Source: CAYNWT01 sp964450955 (lineage in GTDB: Bacteria; Planctomycetota; Planctomycetia; Planctomycetales; Planctomycetaceae). From it: a DNA stretch of 64,000 bases. Every line of letters starts with the position of its first letter. Position 1 is the first letter of the stretch. The translations under genes were made by a program, and so were the position numbers. The notes under the pieces are model-generated. The model worked only from the letters and a program-made list of their open reading frames with translations. It was not told the origin of the DNA and ran no database searches. This document shows, in pieces, positions 17,987 to 25,926 of this stretch. Where the stretch lies: positions 140,496-204,495 of the forward strand of contig CAYVFI010000006.1 of the NCBI GenBank assembly GCA_964450955.1. Direction: 5' to 3'.

Positions 17987-19453
17987 ATGCCCTTCGAACC
18001 ATTCCGATTCTTACACGCAGCGAATCTTTGTCTCGACGCCACGCTGCAGTGCACTATTGCGCTGCCGGCTGATGCTCAGGCTGAGGTAGAAGACGCGACT
18101 CTGGATGCGTTTAACAATCTTGTTGACGCGTGCATTGATAGACGCGTCGACTTTCTGCTGCTGACGGGCAATTGTTTCATAGAACGCGACCGCAGTCTCC
18201 GCGCGCGGTTGGCGTTAAGGGATGGGTTCCGGGAACTCAACCAACATGGGATCGCCGTTTTTGTTACTCCGGGCGAACACGACACGTCGGAAGCATGGCA
18301 GGCGATTCCAGAACTTCCGAAAAATGTGACTGTCTGTCATCCTTCAAATCCAGAACCTGTCGCTGTGATGCGGGACGGCAAGGTCATCGCGACCATCGCT
18401 AATAATTTGTTTTACGGTGAGGCTGATCACTTTGGGATTAAGTCGTCACCAACGACCGGCGACCGCCGTCCTTATCGTATTGGAATGTTGCACCCGGCAC
18501 GGTTATCAGAAATCGAAGCTCAGGACGGCCCGCTTGGGTTTGATGATGAATTCGACGATGACGAACCGGGTGGAGCCGTAGAAATCAGCGAACTGGGTGA
18601 GATTCGCGCGATCGAGGTTGCGGAACTGGTTCCGGAACAGCAAGCGCCGGAATTGCAGTCTGAAGTCGAACAGACGCTGGCCGCGTTCCTGCGACAGGCA
18701 TTGGTCGATTATGCGGTGCTGACCGGGCAGGTGACTCGCCGAACAATTCGACTTCGCACGGGAGTCGCCCACAGCCCCGGTCGAACACAGCCGCTGGCCG
18801 CTGCCGATCATGGCAAGCATGGAGCCACAATTGTTGACGTCGACACGACAGGGCTGGCGACCTGCCGCCGCATACCGACTGTGACAACGCGGTGGAAGTC
18901 GATTGACGTTCAGTTGGAACACGATGCGACAGCGGAAGAAATTCACGACCGTTGCCAGGAACTGCTGGCGGCTGAACCGCGAGAAAAAACCGAAGCCGTT
19001 TGGTTAGTCAGCTGGAACATTGTTGCCAGCAATTCAATTGTGCAGGACTTTCAAACACCCGGATATACCGATCGATTTGCGAACGCGATTGATGCGGCTC
19101 GGTCTGAGGGCGATCCGTCTTACGTCCATAGTTTCCGAGTATTCCCTGCATCACGACCGGATGAAATGCTTGGTGAAGACCTGTTGGTCTCGCAGTTCAA
19201 TCGGCTCGCATCTGAAATTCAAATTGACGAAGAATTGCTGCAACGACTTGTCCCCGACGGCACACGCGACCTTGCGTGGAACGATCGACTGCGTTCGCTG
19301 ACGTCGGAGTTGGACAAAGATCTAATTGCGGCGCACCTCAGGCGATTTGGGGGACACTGGTTTGCCAGAGTGGGAGTCGCTGAGGAAGTCGGTGTTGCCG
19401 CACCGGAGGCGTTCGAAAACGGCGAACAGGAATCCGAAGGGCTTAGTGAATGA
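17987..19453 (+). CDS. SbcD/YhaO-like metallophosphoesterase-fold protein lacking the metal-binding motifs
   Basis: 488 residues from the ATG at 17987, chosen because AAAGGAG lies 4 nt before it; an in-frame ATG at 17957 would add ten residues. The fold is that of the Mre11/SbcD nuclease: FRFLHAANLCLDA matches the HTxDxHLG start, DFLLLTGNCF matches the GD motif, FVTPGEHD matches GNHD, and DYAVLTGQVT matches the GHxH strand. In each of these the expected metal ligand is changed (D to N, H to C, GD to GN, N to E, GHxH to GQVT). Nuclease activity is therefore doubtful. It overlaps the downstream ATPase by 4 bp (ATGA), so the two are translationally coupled and probably form a complex. It may be a structural or DNA-binding partner. 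Confidence 0.75.
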   Translation: MPFEPFRFLHAANLCLDATLQCTIALPADAQAEVEDATLDAFNNLVDACIDRRVDFLLLTGNCFIERDRSLRARLALRDGFRELNQHGIAVFVTPGEHDTSEAWQAIPELPKNVTVCHPSNPEPVAVMRDGKVIATIANNLFYGEADHFGIKSSPTTGDRRPYRIGMLHPARLSEIEAQDGPLGFDDEFDDDEPGGAVEISELGEIRAIEVAELVPEQQAPELQSEVEQTLAAFLRQALVDYAVLTGQVTRRTIRLRTGVAHSPGRTQPLAAADHGKHGATIVDVDTTGLATCRRIPTVTTRWKSIDVQLEHDATAEEIHDRCQELLAAEPREKTEAVWLVSWNIVASNSIVQDFQTPGYTDRFANAIDAARSEGDPSYVHSFRVFPASRPDEMLGEDLLVSQFNRLASEIQIDEELLQRLVPDGTRDLAWNDRLRSLTSELDKDLIAAHLRRFGGHWFARVGVAEEVGVAAPEAFENGEQESEGLSE

Positions 19454-22400
19454 GAATCACCGAAGTTGAAATCGATCGGTATCGCATTTGGCGAAACCTC
19501 ACACTGCCGCTTAATTCAGACGGGCTAAGCGTTTTTTACGGACCCAACGAAGCCGGCAAAACAACGCTCATGAAATTCGTTCGCGCGGTGTTGTACGGGT
19601 TCCCTCCCGAAGACGCTGCGATGCGAGGCCAAAACGGTAAGATCGCGCCGTGGCATGGTTCTATCACTTGCCGCCATCGTAAACGTAAGTTCGTGATTGA
19701 TCGAACCGCACAGCAGGGGACACGCGGAGCGTTAACCGTGTCCGGGTTCAAGAAGGACGGTTCAAACAAGAAGAAGCTTGAGAAGCTGCTGTGTCGCACG
19801 TCAGAAGCGGTTTACGAAGACATTTTCGCGATCGGTGTTAAAGAGCTGCAGCAGCTGGCGACAATGGAAAGCGCCGAAGTCGCTGAACGAATCTATGGGC
19901 TTTCGCTGGGCCCGGAAGGTCAGGCACTGCTGAATGCCATTGCCGACGTCCGCGACTCACGCTTCGCGTTACTTAACGGACGGAAGAACTCGGGCAAGTT
20001 GCCCGACATGTTCGCCAGGTACGAAAATCTGTTGGCCAACAGCGACTCGTTTGACCGATCGCGTGAAGAACATGCATCGCTGTGTCGCGAACGCGAACAA
20101 CTTGAAACACGCATCGAAGAACTCCGCCGGCGTCAAAATGTCGCTGAGAGCAACCTGACCGGCCATCGGCATCTGCAGCGTTGCTGGAAACCGTGGAACC
20201 GCATTCGCTCACTGCAGTCTGAACTAAATAGCATGCCGACCGGGGCCGAAGTGCCCGATGACCTGTTTCGTGAGCTCAAAGATCTGGACAATCAGATCAA
20301 CAAGGCCGACCGCATTCGTGAAACGACCAACGCCGCATTTGCTCAAATTAAGAAGCAGCTGGTACGCGGTCAGGAAGGCAACGAATTCGAACGTCACGCT
20401 GCCGCGCTGCAGGCTCTGGTCGATCAGTCCGAGTGGTTAAAACAAATCGAAGATCGGATCCGCGAATCGAAGTCGGATACACAGCACCTCCGAAACGAAC
20501 TGGATCAAGCCGCGCTCAGTATCGGACCGAACTGGACCGCCGAACGTCTGGCCGCTATCGATACCAGCCCCAAAGCTCACAGCCGCATGCTACAGACAGC
20601 ACGCCGCTATCAGGCGGCTCTCTCACGTCGTGGTAAACTTCGCCGGCTGAATCGCAATCTCTCCCGAACGTCCCAAAACGAACTGGTCGAACTCAACACG
20701 CAGCTTGACCGACTTGGCACGTACACCATTGAAGAAGCCATCGCCAGCGAACGCGCGCGGTTGGCTCAACTGGAGGACGTGGGGCAACTAAAGCTGCAGG
20801 CTCAGGAACTGGAACAACGTTCGGGAACCATCCGCAAGCTTGTCGGGCGGATCGATAATACGGCGACAGTGCCGGAGTGGATCGATCGAATCTTCAGTAT
20901 TTTTGGTGTTGCGGGTGTCCTGCTGTTCTTTGCGGGATTGTTGTTGTGGGCGACAGGAGGAGTTGGTGTTGGCGCATTGCACGGGGCGCTGGCTGGTGCT
21001 GCGTTCGGGTCGGCCGGGCTGACGTGGTTCTTTTGTCGGCTTGGATTGAAGAATCACTTCGACAATCAGGCCGGCCTGCGTTTGGACGATCTTCAGGACG
21101 AAGCTAAGGAAACAGAGACTCGATTGGTCGGTGTCCGCAGCCAGCTGAACGGTCTGTTGCAGGAACACGGCGATGGCTTCAACACGGCCGATACCAGCGC
21201 GGCTCGTGAAGTGGACATGATACGGGATACGGTTCACCGCATTGCGGCTTTAGAACGATTGGGTCGTGAGCAGGAAGAACTGAACGGCAAGCGCGAACGT
21301 CTGGGAAATCTTCGTGGCCGGTTCCGAGCTGCCCAGCAAAACGTCACGCAGGCACGTGCCGAGTGGGTTAGTTTGCTGCGTGAACTGGGTATGGACGAGA
21401 CGGTCAAGACCAGCGAAGCATTCGATTTGTGGGCACGTATTGCCGAGGTCAACGAACTGAGTGTCCGCTATCGAAACGCTGGCCCCGAAGCTGAAGCGTT
21501 GACTCGATTGTATCAATCGATGTCCCAAAAAATTGAAGCTGTGGGGCGCAGCGTTGGGGCCACCAAGCTGGATTACAGCAGGCCCTTAACTGTACTTTCG
21601 GGCTGGGATCAGCAACTTAAGTCGCTCAACCGCGAACAGGAAACTCGGCAGCGTTCGATCGACGACCAGTACAAGAAGCAACGTGAGTCAGAAGAGGCAA
21701 ACCAAACAGTCGAACGGCTGCGCGTTCAGCGTTCCGGTCTTTTGGCCAGGGCAGGGGCTAGTTCTGTTGAAGAACTCAAACAGCAACAGGAATGGATGCA
21801 ACTTCGCCGCGACCAAGAACGGCAGCTCGAACAGGCGCGTGATGAGCTGAACGAAGTCACCAGTTCACAGCCCCACATCGCGCTGATGGAAGATGACCTG
21901 CTGAACTACAACGAGGAACTCACACGCGAGGCCATCGAAGCGGCCGAACTGGAATGGGAAGAAGTCAGCGAAGAACTCGGCAGTGCTCGCGAAAAGATCG
22001 GCAGTATCAAGAAGGAAATCGAAACGCTTGAGAACAGCCGGACAAGCCTGTCGGCTCGATTCGAACGCGGCCAGGTTGCTGGTCGCATTCACCGTACGGC
22101 CGAAGAATGGTTCGCGCTGCAGTTGGCGGAAACCGTCATCGACAAAATGCGCGGGCAGTTTGAAAAAGCCAATGTCTCCGGAACACTGGCAGTCGCGTCC
22201 GACTATCTGGAACAGCTGACTCAAGGCCGCTACACCCGCATTTGGGCTCCGCTTGGTAAGAACCGCATCTGCGTCGACGACCGATTGAACCGCACCTTCC
22301 GCATTGAACAGCTAAGCGGCGGGACCCGTGAGCAGTTATTCCTGGCCATCCGATTCGCGCTGGTGCACGAGTTCTCCGATCGGGGCATTGAACTGCCGAT

Positions 22401-22710
22401 GGTGATGGACGACCTGTTTGTCAACTTCGACGAAGGCCGAACCCGCGCCGCTGTGGATGCGTTAATGAACTTCGCTGACTCAGGCCAGCAAGTCATGTTC
22501 TTCACTTGCCATCGCCATCTCGCCGGCATCTTTGAAGAACGCGGCATCCGCCCCGTCTGGCTACCCGGACCGGCCGCCGCCGAAGTCGAGGATGTTCACG
22601 AAGACGGTGCAGTCCAGCCGGAGTTCATTTACGTCGAAGACGACGACAACCTGAACGACGAACTCTACGAGGAAGAAGAGATCCTGGGCGAAAGCCCCGT
22701 TCGGTCGTAA
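19450..22710 (+). CDS. YhaN/SbcC-like SMC-type ATPase with central membrane segment
   Basis: 1086 residues, Rad50/SbcC-like architecture. Walker A is GPNEAGKTT (31-39), followed by a long coiled coil. Two adjacent hydrophobic stretches (about 482-533, including GVAGVLLFFAGLLLWATGG) lie in the middle, where Rad50 has its hinge. A second coiled coil leads to the signature LSGGTREQ (from 955) and Walker B PMVMDDLFVNFD (Asp987-Asp988). The hydrophobic hinge is a known feature of Bacillus YhaN-type proteins and suggests membrane attachment. A Glu/Asp-rich tail of about 40 residues ends the protein. The head motifs are complete, so ATP binding and hydrolysis are expected. With the SbcD-like protein it should form a DNA-end or chromosome-related complex. 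Confidence 0.88.
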   Translation: MRITEVEIDRYRIWRNLTLPLNSDGLSVFYGPNEAGKTTLMKFVRAVLYGFPPEDAAMRGQNGKIAPWHGSITCRHRKRKFVIDRTAQQGTRGALTVSGFKKDGSNKKKLEKLLCRTSEAVYEDIFAIGVKELQQLATMESAEVAERIYGLSLGPEGQALLNAIADVRDSRFALLNGRKNSGKLPDMFARYENLLANSDSFDRSREEHASLCREREQLETRIEELRRRQNVAESNLTGHRHLQRCWKPWNRIRSLQSELNSMPTGAEVPDDLFRELKDLDNQINKADRIRETTNAAFAQIKKQLVRGQEGNEFERHAAALQALVDQSEWLKQIEDRIRESKSDTQHLRNELDQAALSIGPNWTAERLAAIDTSPKAHSRMLQTARRYQAALSRRGKLRRLNRNLSRTSQNELVELNTQLDRLGTYTIEEAIASERARLAQLEDVGQLKLQAQELEQRSGTIRKLVGRIDNTATVPEWIDRIFSIFGVAGVLLFFAGLLLWATGGVGVGALHGALAGAAFGSAGLTWFFCRLGLKNHFDNQAGLRLDDLQDEAKETETRLVGVRSQLNGLLQEHGDGFNTADTSAAREVDMIRDTVHRIAALERLGREQEELNGKRERLGNLRGRFRAAQQNVTQARAEWVSLLRELGMDETVKTSEAFDLWARIAEVNELSVRYRNAGPEAEALTRLYQSMSQKIEAVGRSVGATKLDYSRPLTVLSGWDQQLKSLNREQETRQRSIDDQYKKQRESEEANQTVERLRVQRSGLLARAGASSVEELKQQQEWMQLRRDQERQLEQARDELNEVTSSQPHIALMEDDLLNYNEELTREAIEAAELEWEEVSEELGSAREKIGSIKKEIETLENSRTSLSARFERGQVAGRIHRTAEEWFALQLAETVIDKMRGQFEKANVSGTLAVASDYLEQLTQGRYTRIWAPLGKNRICVDDRLNRTFRIEQLSGGTREQLFLAIRFALVHEFSDRGIELPMVMDDLFVNFDEGRTRAAVDALMNFADSGQQVMFFTCHRHLAGIFEERGIRPVWLPGPAAAEVEDVHEDGAVQPEFIYVEDDDNLNDELYEEEEILGESPVRS

Positions 22711-22719
22711 CCGGTTGAT

Positions 22720-23004
22720 ACCGATCCGGACGTTGGCGGCGGTCAGTCTCGGTATGAATGTTGCGGCGTTGATGTTCACGGCCGGGTTGTTTGTGCGGTA
22801 GCGAGTGAGTTCCTTAGAACGGATGGTGGCGATGTCGCGATCATCGACAACAAGAGAACCGCTGGTTGCACGATCAAATCCGGCCAGGATGTTCAGGAGC
22901 GTCGTCTTGCCGGAACCACTTTTGCCGATCACGGCAACACGATTCCGCGATTGCTCTCACCGCGTGAGGACCCGCGAAATCTGTTGTTCCACTGCGCGAA
23001 ACAA
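22720..23004 (-). pseudogene. Remnant of an ABC transporter ATP-binding protein (LolD/MacB type)
   Basis: Reverse-strand reading shows VAVIGKSGSGKTTLLNILAG (Walker A, about 22870-22930), then TSGSLVVDDRDIATI and ELTRYR, followed by a degraded stretch that still matches the LIPTLTAxENV Q-loop region (FIPRLTAANV). The frame carries an in-frame stop at 22957-22959 just before the Walker A strand, lacks the signature and Walker B, and ends at the ATPase gene. No permease is nearby. It is a dead fragment rather than a functional transporter gene. Confidence 0.65.
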
Positions 23005-23311
23005 AGAAGTCACGATCTTCCTGCACACGCATCAGATATGAACCCGCCCTTCTTGTGTCCGGGCCGATCTCGATGGAATCGACGTGCGGTGTGGATTCAC
23101 CTACGGCAGCCGACTGGTGAATCCTACTGCCCCTGGATTCTGCGCCACCGATTTTACATCGGTGGGGCCACGGCTTTTTGCGCTACGAAGCCGGTCAGTT
23201 GTGTGTTGTAGTGCAGAAGCTGTTCAATCCCCCGCCCCCGCGACGTAAAGTCGGAGGCTGAAGGTCTCAAGTCAGTGTCATTGGGCGATTGGTTGCGGGT
23301 GAGTGTTGCCG
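23005..23311. other. Intergenic region with a strong hairpin
   Basis: About 300 bp between the ABC remnant and the isomerase gene, no credible gene. It contains a perfect stem CCACCGAT (23145-23152), loop TTTAC, ATCGGTGG (23158-23165). No T-run follows directly, so this may be a repeat element or a folded RNA end. Confidence 0.4.
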
Positions 23312-24208
23312 TCAAACATCGCAGACCATCACGCTGTGGCGCAGGGCTTTTATTTTGTCTTTCCATGTCGGAATGAATTCCTGCGCGACGTAGCCGGTGT
23401 AGCCGGTTTCCAGGATGGCTTTCATGACGGCGGGGTAGTTAATCTCCTGGTTTTCATCCAGTTCGCAGCGGCCGGGATTGCCGGCGGTGTGGTAGTGGCC
23501 GATGACGTTTTTGTACTGACGGATGCGGCGGATGACGTCGCCGTTCATGACCTGTACGTGGTAGACATCGAACAGCAGTTTCATGTTATTTGAACCAACG
23601 GCGTTGATGAGTTCGACGCAGACGTCAACATCGTCGCCAAAGTAGCCCGGGTGGCCTTTCATCGGATGCGAGTCGTCGCGGCTGTTGAGGTGTTCGAGGA
23701 CAAGGTTGACGTTTTTTTTCTCTGCGTGGCCGATGACTGCCTTCCAGCACTTGATGCAGTTCTTCTTTGCCTGGTCGGTGTCGATGCCTTTCTTGCTCAT
23801 GCCGGTGAAGGTGATGACGTTAGGCGAACCAACTTTCGCAGCAAGGTCGATGGCTTCGCGAAGCTTCTGCACGCACATGTCGAAGTTGTCCGGATCGACC
23901 GGACCTTTAGCAAAGCCGTGGCTTGAAACGAGCGAGATTTCGAGTCCGAGTTCTTTAACCTTCGGATAGTGCTTCCGATTGATTCCTTCAATCGCCGGCA
24001 TGCCAATGTCTTTGCAGTGCCGTGCGAGTTCGACATTCTCCATCGGGTTGAAGCACCAACCCATCACGGACTGGCGAATGCGGCCGTTCTTGATCTTGTA
24101 ATCCGGTGGCACCTCAGGCTTATTGGTCTGTGCGACAGCGGTTGTCGCGATTCCGGCTGTTCCCAGCAGGCCCACTGTTTTAAGGACGTTGCGTCGGTTG
24201 ATTTGCAT
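23312..24208 (-). CDS. Hydroxypyruvate isomerase-like TIM-barrel protein with Tat signal
   Basis: 298 residues from ATG 24208; the longer open frame adds 26 residues with no signal features. The N terminus NRRNVLKTVGLLGTAG is a twin-arginine signal ending near AVAQ, so the protein is exported folded. The xylose-isomerase-like barrel shows LVLEHLNSRDD (metal-binding Glu), LLFDVYHVQ (Asp/His), GHYHTAGNPGR and YVAQEFIP (second Glu), which match the Hyi family. It may interconvert hydroxypyruvate and tartronate semialdehyde, or act on another sugar in the periplasm. It stands alone on its strand. The barrel is secure; the substrate is inferred. Confidence 0.85.
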   Translation of the reverse strand: MQINRRNVLKTVGLLGTAGIATTAVAQTNKPEVPPDYKIKNGRIRQSVMGWCFNPMENVELARHCKDIGMPAIEGINRKHYPKVKELGLEISLVSSHGFAKGPVDPDNFDMCVQKLREAIDLAAKVGSPNVITFTGMSKKGIDTDQAKKNCIKCWKAVIGHAEKKNVNLVLEHLNSRDDSHPMKGHPGYFGDDVDVCVELINAVGSNNMKLLFDVYHVQVMNGDVIRRIRQYKNVIGHYHTAGNPGRCELDENQEINYPAVMKAILETGYTGYVAQEFIPTWKDKIKALRHSVMVCDV

Positions 24209-24432
24209 GAGTGCCTCAGTTGGGTCGGGGAAGTTGGTTCCGGATACGGCTGGTGCATCATACTGAACAGGGCGGTCCCGGATCATTCACCAGCCAACAA
24301 TTGAAGTGTATGGAGAAACGGCGCCCCGCGCGAAATCGGGCGCCAGTCGTGGTTTTTCCTGCTACCGCGCTTCTACACGGTCGCACTGAGAACACCCAGG
24401 GGCCAGCGTGGAAAGCGGACACGGCGTGTTCG

Positions 24433-25203
24433 TCAGGCAGGTTCGGTGACGCGATACCGTTTCCGATACTTCAGTGGCGTCAGTCCGGTGGAGTTTTGAA
24501 AGTTTCGCGTCAGGTGACTTTGGTCGTAGAAGCCGCAATCGGCGGCGATTTGGCTAACCGCAAGATCGCTGTTCTCCAGCATGTGCCGGACGACGCCGAT
24601 ACGCACTTCTCGGAGGTAGCGGATGGGAGTAATACCGAAGTGCTTTGAGAACTCACGCTGCAACTGACTTACCGAAAGATGAGCCTGCTCGGCCATCTCT
24701 GCGACGCCAATTTCGGCCGCGTAGTTTTCTGTTACAAACGCAATAACCCGCACAAGCCGACTCGCGCCTGATGACTCGTTTGCTGAATACTCGTACGGAC
24801 GTTTCAGTCCAGCGATACCGGCCACCTTATTCTTCTTGTCGAACAGAGGAATCTTGCTGCACAAATAGACGCGGGGAATTCCGTTTCGCCCGGGAACCAT
24901 CCATACCTGGTCCGACAATGACTCACGCGATTCGATCACGCGTCGATCTTCAGCAACGTACTGAGTTGCGATGGCAGGCGGAAAAAAATCGAGGTCCGTC
25001 TTGCCGATCAATTGCTCCGGGTGATTGACACCAACAACGTCGCAAACTGTTTGGTTGCCCAGCACGAACTGACCGTTCACGTCTTTGATGTACAGGTACA
25101 CGCCCGGCACGACATCAAACAGCCCCAGCAAGGCTCTAGGGTTCGCCAGCCGTGCAAAGAACTTGTTCTGAATCTCAAGAGGTTTTTCGTTCGAATCGGT
25201 CAT
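24433..25203 (-). CDS. AraC-family transcriptional regulator with N-terminal PAS domain
   Basis: 256 residues from ATG 25203; the 17 extra codons upstream in the open frame lie in the promoter region. A PAS-like sensor fills about residues 20-130 (VPGVYLYIKDVNGQFVLGN, then LIGKTDLDFFP and a PGRNGIPR loop). The C-terminal AraC domain has both helix-turn-helix units: ISVSQLQREFSKHF-type helix 1-2 and DQSHLTRNFQNSTGLTPLKYR. It is transcribed away from the GlcG/HbpS-like gene with 98 bp between starts, so it probably controls itself and that gene. PAS domains bind heme, flavin or small ligands; the ligand here is unknown. Confidence 0.88.
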   Translation of the reverse strand: MTDSNEKPLEIQNKFFARLANPRALLGLFDVVPGVYLYIKDVNGQFVLGNQTVCDVVGVNHPEQLIGKTDLDFFPPAIATQYVAEDRRVIESRESLSDQVWMVPGRNGIPRVYLCSKIPLFDKKNKVAGIAGLKRPYEYSANESSGASRLVRVIAFVTENYAAEIGVAEMAEQAHLSVSQLQREFSKHFGITPIRYLREVRIGVVRHMLENSDLAVSQIAADCGFYDQSHLTRNFQNSTGLTPLKYRKRYRVTEPA

Positions 25204-25222
25204 GCGGCAAATGTACAAGTTT

Positions 25223-25239
25223 TTGCAGCGAATCTGCAA
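25223..25239. promoter_or_regulatory. Inverted repeat in the divergent promoter region, operator candidate
   Basis: TTGCAG and CTGCAA arms around CGAAT, 20 nt upstream of the AraC-family start and 63 nt upstream of the GlcG-like start. It is a plausible site for the AraC-type regulator, but AraC proteins usually bind direct repeats, so another dimeric regulator is possible. Confidence 0.3.
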
Positions 25240-25301
25240 TACGCAACTCGTCACCAGAGAGACACTTCTTGTGCGTTAAAACAAACGATCTGGAACATGA
25301 C

Positions 25302-25727
25302 ATGACTAACCAAACCGAACTGACTGCAGAACTTGCAAACCAAATTCTTGAAGCCGCTGTTGCGAAGTCCAACTCGCTGGACGTGGCGATGAACATCGCT
25401 GTCGTGGATGCCGGCGCGAATCTGAAAGCGTTTCAGCGGATGGACGGAGCGTGGCTGGGCAGCGTTGACATTGCAATTAAGAAAGCCCGCACCGCCCGGA
25501 TGTTTGACATGCCCACGGGGGCGATTGGCGGTTTGTCGCAGCCCGGTGAATCACTGTACGGAATTGAGCATTCAAACGGCGGGCTGATTTCTTTCCCAGG
25601 TGGTCTTCCAATCAAGAATGCCGAGGGTGATATTATTGGAGCGGTTGGTGTGTCGGGTAGCACTGTCGAACACGACCACGCGGTTGCGACCGCAGCAACC
25701 GAAGCCGTTGTAGTAGTCGGGGCGTAA
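25302..25727 (+). CDS. GlcG/HbpS family protein (DUF336)
   Basis: 141 residues from ATG 25302; the longer open frame would run into the regulator promoter. The sequence is the DUF336 core: NIAVVDAGANLKAFQRMDGA near residues 30-50, then DIAIKKARTA, and the late GDIIGAVGVSGSTVEHDH with the conserved Gly-rich strand and Asp/His. The length is normal for a stand-alone domain. HbpS in Streptomyces binds heme and works with a two-component system, and GlcG accompanies glycolate genes; neither context is present. No signal peptide is seen, so it is cytoplasmic. It diverges from the PAS-AraC regulator, which suggests a small ligand- or heme-responsive module. Confidence 0.88.
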   Translation: MTNQTELTAELANQILEAAVAKSNSLDVAMNIAVVDAGANLKAFQRMDGAWLGSVDIAIKKARTARMFDMPTGAIGGLSQPGESLYGIEHSNGGLISFPGGLPIKNAEGDIIGAVGVSGSTVEHDHAVATAATEAVVVVGA

Positions 25728-25926
25728 CGATTGCCTACACTCACCCGGCGAGCAGAAAACTGCTTCTTTCGCGTCGCGAGGGTCGGGATGGGTGACACGC
25801 CTTGTCGCGACCACTGGCGGCACCCGCAGCAATTGATACTGGTTGGGCCACACGTCAAAAGCCGATAAAATAGCCAGCCTCCCCGCCTGACCGTCCTGGT
25901 CAATTAGAACTTAAGAGAGCGAAGCC

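Noticed and set aside
22561..22932. 123-residue reverse reading frame with an intact-looking Walker A
   Set aside because: Only the first part is ABC-like; the rest is antisense to the YhaN-like gene, and the signature and Walker B are missing. Listed as a pseudogene remnant instead.
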